Of a stretch of DNA of 64,000 nucleotides, positions 61,521-64,000 are shown one piece after another. This DNA comes from Paraburkholderia sp. SOS3 (GTDB lineage Bacteria > Pseudomonadota > Gammaproteobacteria > Burkholderiales > Burkholderiaceae): NCBI RefSeq assembly GCF_001922345.1, contig NZ_CP018811.1, positions 1,240,001-1,304,000 of the forward strand, in the 5' to 3' direction. Under the pieces are notes generated by a model. That model saw only the letters and a list, made by a program, of their open reading frames with translations, did no database searches and was not told the DNA's origin. How positions within the stretch are numbered: the first letter of the stretch is position 1; every line of letters starts with the position of its first letter. Position numbers and translations under genes: made by a program.

Positions 61521-62312
61521 ATGACGATTCACTTCGGCTGTACCCAATGCGGCAAGTGCTGTCACAACCTCAAGCTTCCGCTAAGCCTCGCGGAAGCCGC
61601 GACATGGCTGCGGCGCGGCGGCGATATCGAGCTGTTCTGCGAAGCGATTCCGTGGCCCGTCGAGCCGCCCGACACCGACGCGCAGGCGATGCACAAACGC
61701 AGGCTCTCATTTCCTGTCCTGTGCGGCGCGTTGCCTATCCGTGTGGTCGTTACCGTCGTGGCCAGCTTCGACGGCGCGTGCCCGCATTTGCAATCTGATG
61801 GACGATGCGGCGCCTACGAACTGCGGCCGCGCGTATGCCGCATCTACCCGGCCGAGGTCAACCCTTTCATTCCGTTGACCCCCGCGTCGAAGGCCTGTCC
61901 ACCTGAAGCATGGAGCGCCGACAAGCCCGTGTTCCTTGCACAGGAACGCCTGGTCGATGCGGATACGCTCGAGGTGATCAACGCATCGAGACTGGCCGCT
62001 GCGCATGACGCGCCGCTCAAGCAGCACCTGTGTGCCTATCTCGGCGTGTCGAGTGCGGCGCTCGCTAACGAAGGGTTCGTCATTTACGCGTTCGCGCGCG
62101 ATGTGATGCTCGAGGCGCTCGAGCGCGTTGAACGCCTCGAACGCCTTGGAGGCGGCGACGCGCATGCGTTGCCCGCCTCGGAATGGCAATTCGTTTCCAA
62201 CCGTCGCGCGACCGTAGATGCGCTCGCGTCGATCGAAGCCCATCACGCTGTTGCGTCGTCTTTAACGGAAGGGCATGTGCGCTACATGGAGTTCTTCGCG
62301 TCGGACCTATGA
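61521..62312 (+). CDS. YkgJ-family cysteine cluster (Fe-S/zinc) protein
   Basis: The 263-aa protein has the YkgJ/CxxCxxCC pattern: CTQCGKCCHNL near the N-terminus and CGAYELRPRVCRIYP in the middle, with further His/Cys residues (ACPPEAW). The first cluster is typical of metal-binding or Fe-S YkgJ proteins of unknown reaction. The start MTIHFG is the family start; an upstream TTG adds 11 residues. It is convergent with, and overlaps by six bases, the ECF sigma gene, and divergent from the methyltransferase gene. Confidence 0.87.
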   Translation: MTIHFGCTQCGKCCHNLKLPLSLAEAATWLRRGGDIELFCEAIPWPVEPPDTDAQAMHKRRLSFPVLCGALPIRVVVTVVASFDGACPHLQSDGRCGAYELRPRVCRIYPAEVNPFIPLTPASKACPPEAWSADKPVFLAQERLVDADTLEVINASRLAAAHDAPLKQHLCAYLGVSSAALANEGFVIYAFARDVMLEALERVERLERLGGGDAHALPASEWQFVSNRRATVDALASIEAHHAVASSLTEGHVRYMEFFASDL

Positions 62313-62903
62313 CGCGCTCGTTGCCGACGGCGCGCGCGATGCGTCCATTCGTCTTGTCAGGCTTTTCATGCCGCGGTGGAGGCTGGCCTTGATAGCGGCT
62401 TGCGACCAGCCCGTCAGTTGCGCGGCCTCGATGACCGAGAAGCCTTGCAGTTTGATCCACACGATCAACACCTGCTGCTTGCGCGGCAGTCGCTTCAGCA
62501 TGGTTTCGATATCGCGCTTTGCGTCGGCGCGTTCGGTGTCCGACGTGCCGTGGACTTCGTAACCCGTATCCAGCATTTGATGCAGCGCGGCCCAACGCGA
62601 TTTCGCGCGCCAGTAGTCCGTAAGCTTGTAGCGCGCAATCGCGTACACCCATGCCGTGAGCGGTTCGTTCCATCGATACGTTGCGCGCGCATCGTGAACG
62701 GCAAGCATGATCTCCTGGACGATGTCGTCGACGTCGTCGAGAAGCGGGTAGAGGCGCCGGCGCAGGTAAGCGTGCAAATGAAGCGCCAGCGCATCGAGAA
62801 ATGCGCGATACGCGGCGCCATCGCCATCGAACGATCGCTTCAGCAGTGACCGGAGCGCATGCTCGACCGCGTTTTGTTGCGAGGCATCAGTGGATGTGAC
62901 CAT
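62307..62903 (-). CDS. ECF-type RNA polymerase sigma factor
   Basis: The 198-aa protein has sigma region 2 (LHLHAYLRRRLYPLLDDVDDIVQEIMLAVHDARATYRWNEPLTAWVYAIARYKLTDYWR, in parts) and region 4 (LPRKQQVLIVWIKLQGFSVIEAAQLTGWSQAAIKASLHRGMKSL). The WNEPLTAW/ARYKLTDYWR pattern is that of the SigF/ECF-NrsF group, usually paired with the membrane anti-sigma NrsF (DUF1109). No such gene adjoins it: the neighbours are YkgJ (convergent) and a conserved hypothetical gene. GGGAAAA precedes the ATG. Its regulon is unknown. Confidence 0.93.
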   Translation of the reverse strand: MVTSTDASQQNAVEHALRSLLKRSFDGDGAAYRAFLDALALHLHAYLRRRLYPLLDDVDDIVQEIMLAVHDARATYRWNEPLTAWVYAIARYKLTDYWRAKSRWAALHQMLDTGYEVHGTSDTERADAKRDIETMLKRLPRKQQVLIVWIKLQGFSVIEAAQLTGWSQAAIKASLHRGMKSLTRRMDASRAPSATSAS

Positions 62904-63069
62904 GGCGTTGTTTTCCCGGTATGTCGGGTGGAAGACAACGCGTTGGTCGGATCAGCGCGTGAGATATGACAAGGGGCGTTAGTCGTAGTCTTTGTCATGC
63001 CCTGGGCGTGGGTTGTTTGCGTGGCTGTCGTGGGACGAAGCAGCGCCCCTGGCGGTTGGTGTCGGGTTT

Positions 63070-63366
63070 TCAAGCCTCGGTGTCGGCTTCACCGGTGGCG
63101 AGGCCTCGCCGTAGCAACTCGTCGAGCAGGCCCGTCATCCCGCCCGGGTGCGTCGCGGCACGCGCCTTCAGTGTGTCCACGAGTTCGCTGTTGAGCTTGC
63201 ACGCAAACGCCACGAGTCCTTGAGCCTGATCCAGCTTGCGCTGCTCGCGCCGGTCCAGCGGGGTTTCCGTCACGCCTTTGCCGAAGCGCTCGGAGCGCGT
63301 CTGCTTCATCGAGTGGGTCAGTTTCAGCGCCTTGTTCTTTTCGAGGTCGGTCTTTTTCATTGCCAT
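63070..63366 (-). CDS. Conserved hypothetical protein (98 aa), possible DNA-associated
   Basis: The N-terminus MAMKKTDLEKNKALKLTHSMKQTRSERFG and LDRREQRKLDQAQGLVAFACKLNSELVDTLKARA form a highly charged helical protein known as a conserved hypothetical in beta-proteobacteria. Start may be the ATG at 63366 or the one two codons in (63360). The C-terminal part (LLDELLRRGLATGEADTEA) resembles a short ribbon-helix-helix-like helix, so DNA binding is possible but not shown. Divergent from yaiI. Confidence 0.7.
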   Translation of the reverse strand: MAMKKTDLEKNKALKLTHSMKQTRSERFGKGVTETPLDRREQRKLDQAQGLVAFACKLNSELVDTLKARAATHPGGMTGLLDELLRRGLATGEADTEA

Positions 63367-63445
63367 ATGACAGGGTCTCGCGGTTGGAATCGGTGAGGCC
63401 GTATTGTACGAGTTGTCACGGGCGTTCGAGTACCGGGGGTGCGAG

Positions 63446-63463
63446 CGGCAACGGCCGTTGCCG
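63446..63463. promoter_or_regulatory. 18-bp perfect palindrome between divergent genes
   Basis: CGGCAACGGCCGTTGCCG is its own reverse complement and lies 41 bases before the yaiI start and 79 bases before the divergent hypothetical gene. It could be a dimeric regulator site, or a hairpin in the leader of yaiI. Confidence 0.55.
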
Positions 63464-63504
63464 TCCTTGATATGATCGTCGCCTGACGAACTGGAAATGC
63501 CTTC

Positions 63505-63969
63505 ATGCAAGTGCTAATCGATGCGGACGCTTGCCCCGCTGTCATCAAAGACATGCTGTTTCGGGCTGCGCGACGTACTGAAGTCACGGTGACGCTGGTG
63601 GCGAATCAGTATCTGCGCACGCCGCCATCTCCATATATCCGGGCCATTCAGGTGCCGGCGGGTATCGACGCGGCCGACGCGCGTATTGTCGAGCTCGTCA
63701 CGTCGGGCGATCTGGTGATTACCGCGGACATACCGCTTGCCGCCGCGGTACTCGACAAGGGCGCCCATGCGCTCGATCCGCGCGGAGTCTGGTTTACCAT
63801 CGAAAACATCCGGGAACGCCTGACGATGCGCGACGTGATGGATCAACTGCGCAGCGCAGGGATCGATACGGGCGGCCCCGCGCCCTTCAGCGCGCGCGAC
63901 AGCAAATCCTTCGCAGCTCAGCTCGATCGATTCCTTGCGATGCATGGCGCGTCGCCGCGCGGGACATGA
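63505..63969 (+). CDS. yaiI: YaiI/YqxD family protein (DUF188)
   Basis: The 154-aa protein shows the family N-terminal motif DADACP (residues 6-11), VTLVANQYLRTPPSP, GDLVITADIPLAAAVLDKGAHALDPRG, TIENIRERLTMRDVMDQLRSAG and GGPAPFSARDSKSFAAQLDRFL. It is a small PIN-like fold protein, presumed nuclease or RNA-binding, with unproven function. The ATG follows CTGGAAATGCCTTC. Downstream sequence reaches the window edge without a further gene. Confidence 0.92.
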   Translation: MQVLIDADACPAVIKDMLFRAARRTEVTVTLVANQYLRTPPSPYIRAIQVPAGIDAADARIVELVTSGDLVITADIPLAAAVLDKGAHALDPRGVWFTIENIRERLTMRDVMDQLRSAGIDTGGPAPFSARDSKSFAAQLDRFLAMHGASPRGT

Positions 63970-64000
63970 TCGTGGCTGCGAGCCAGCGCCGCACATCGAT

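Noticed and set aside
1..64000. CRISPR arrays, phage genes, transposases and rRNA or tRNA genes
   Set aside because: None were seen: no spaced direct repeats, no integrase/transposase motifs and no cloverleaf beyond the isolated T-arm-like sequence.

Overview
The window is GC-rich, gene-dense bacterial chromosome. The protein families (yehZYXW-type osmoprotectant operon, OmpC-like beta-proteobacterial porin, DUF1840, YajR-like MFS carrier, abundant LysR regulators, HyuAB-type hydantoinases) point to Burkholderiaceae, most likely Paraburkholderia, Caballeronia or a close relative. This assignment is inferred from family composition; no rRNA or tRNA gene was found in the window.

Layout. 0-4.7 kb: 3' end of a sensor histidine kinase, a Tat-exported epoxide-hydrolase-like enzyme, a cNMP-domain/thioredoxin-reductase-like fusion, and a kinase fragment without its phospho-acceptor histidine. 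4.7-10.8 kb: ion and osmotic homeostasis on the minus strand (CPA1 Na+/H+ antiporter, MscS channel, four-gene osmoprotectant ABC operon). 11.7-18.1 kb: a broken APC amino-acid permease, two ClC proteins (one channel-like, one antiporter-like by key residues), small proteins and a YajR-like MFS carrier. 18.3-24 kb: small proteins and regulators (DUF1840, MarR, cupin, GcvA-like LysR, TetR, VOC, LysR).

24-44.3 kb holds two large plus-strand catabolic operons. The first (24.2-32.4 kb, divergent LysR) is hydantoinase A - hydantoinase B - CaiB-type CoA transferase - enoyl-CoA hydratase - MFS importer - HMG-CoA-lyase-like enzyme. It reads as import, ring opening or carboxylation, CoA activation, hydration and retro-aldol cleavage of a small unsaturated dicarboxylate. 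The second (32.8-44.3 kb) is a sugar ABC importer with a zinc dehydrogenase, FGGY kinase, SorC regulator, DeoC aldolase, double-domain ALDH16 and HAD phosphatase. It is headed by a perfect 17-bp-arm inverted repeat, the likely SorC operator, and its gene classes resemble the Lsr (AI-2) operon with different chemistry downstream.

44.7-64 kb is mixed: a peroxiredoxin-like/TetR divergent pair with a palindromic operator, an unrecognised 265-aa protein, short-type argC with a divergent LysR, a secreted repeat protein, a PPC-domain protein, a cluster of decaying genes (PhnB-like VOC protein and nucleoside hydrolase remnants), TetR, a ModA-like protein, porin, dctA and LigI-like lactonase with divergent LysR, a MATE exporter, a two-part methyltransferase, a YkgJ cysteine-cluster protein, an ECF sigma factor and yaiI. 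Two pseudogenes carry a stop exactly where a tryptophan codon is expected, which indicates recent decay.
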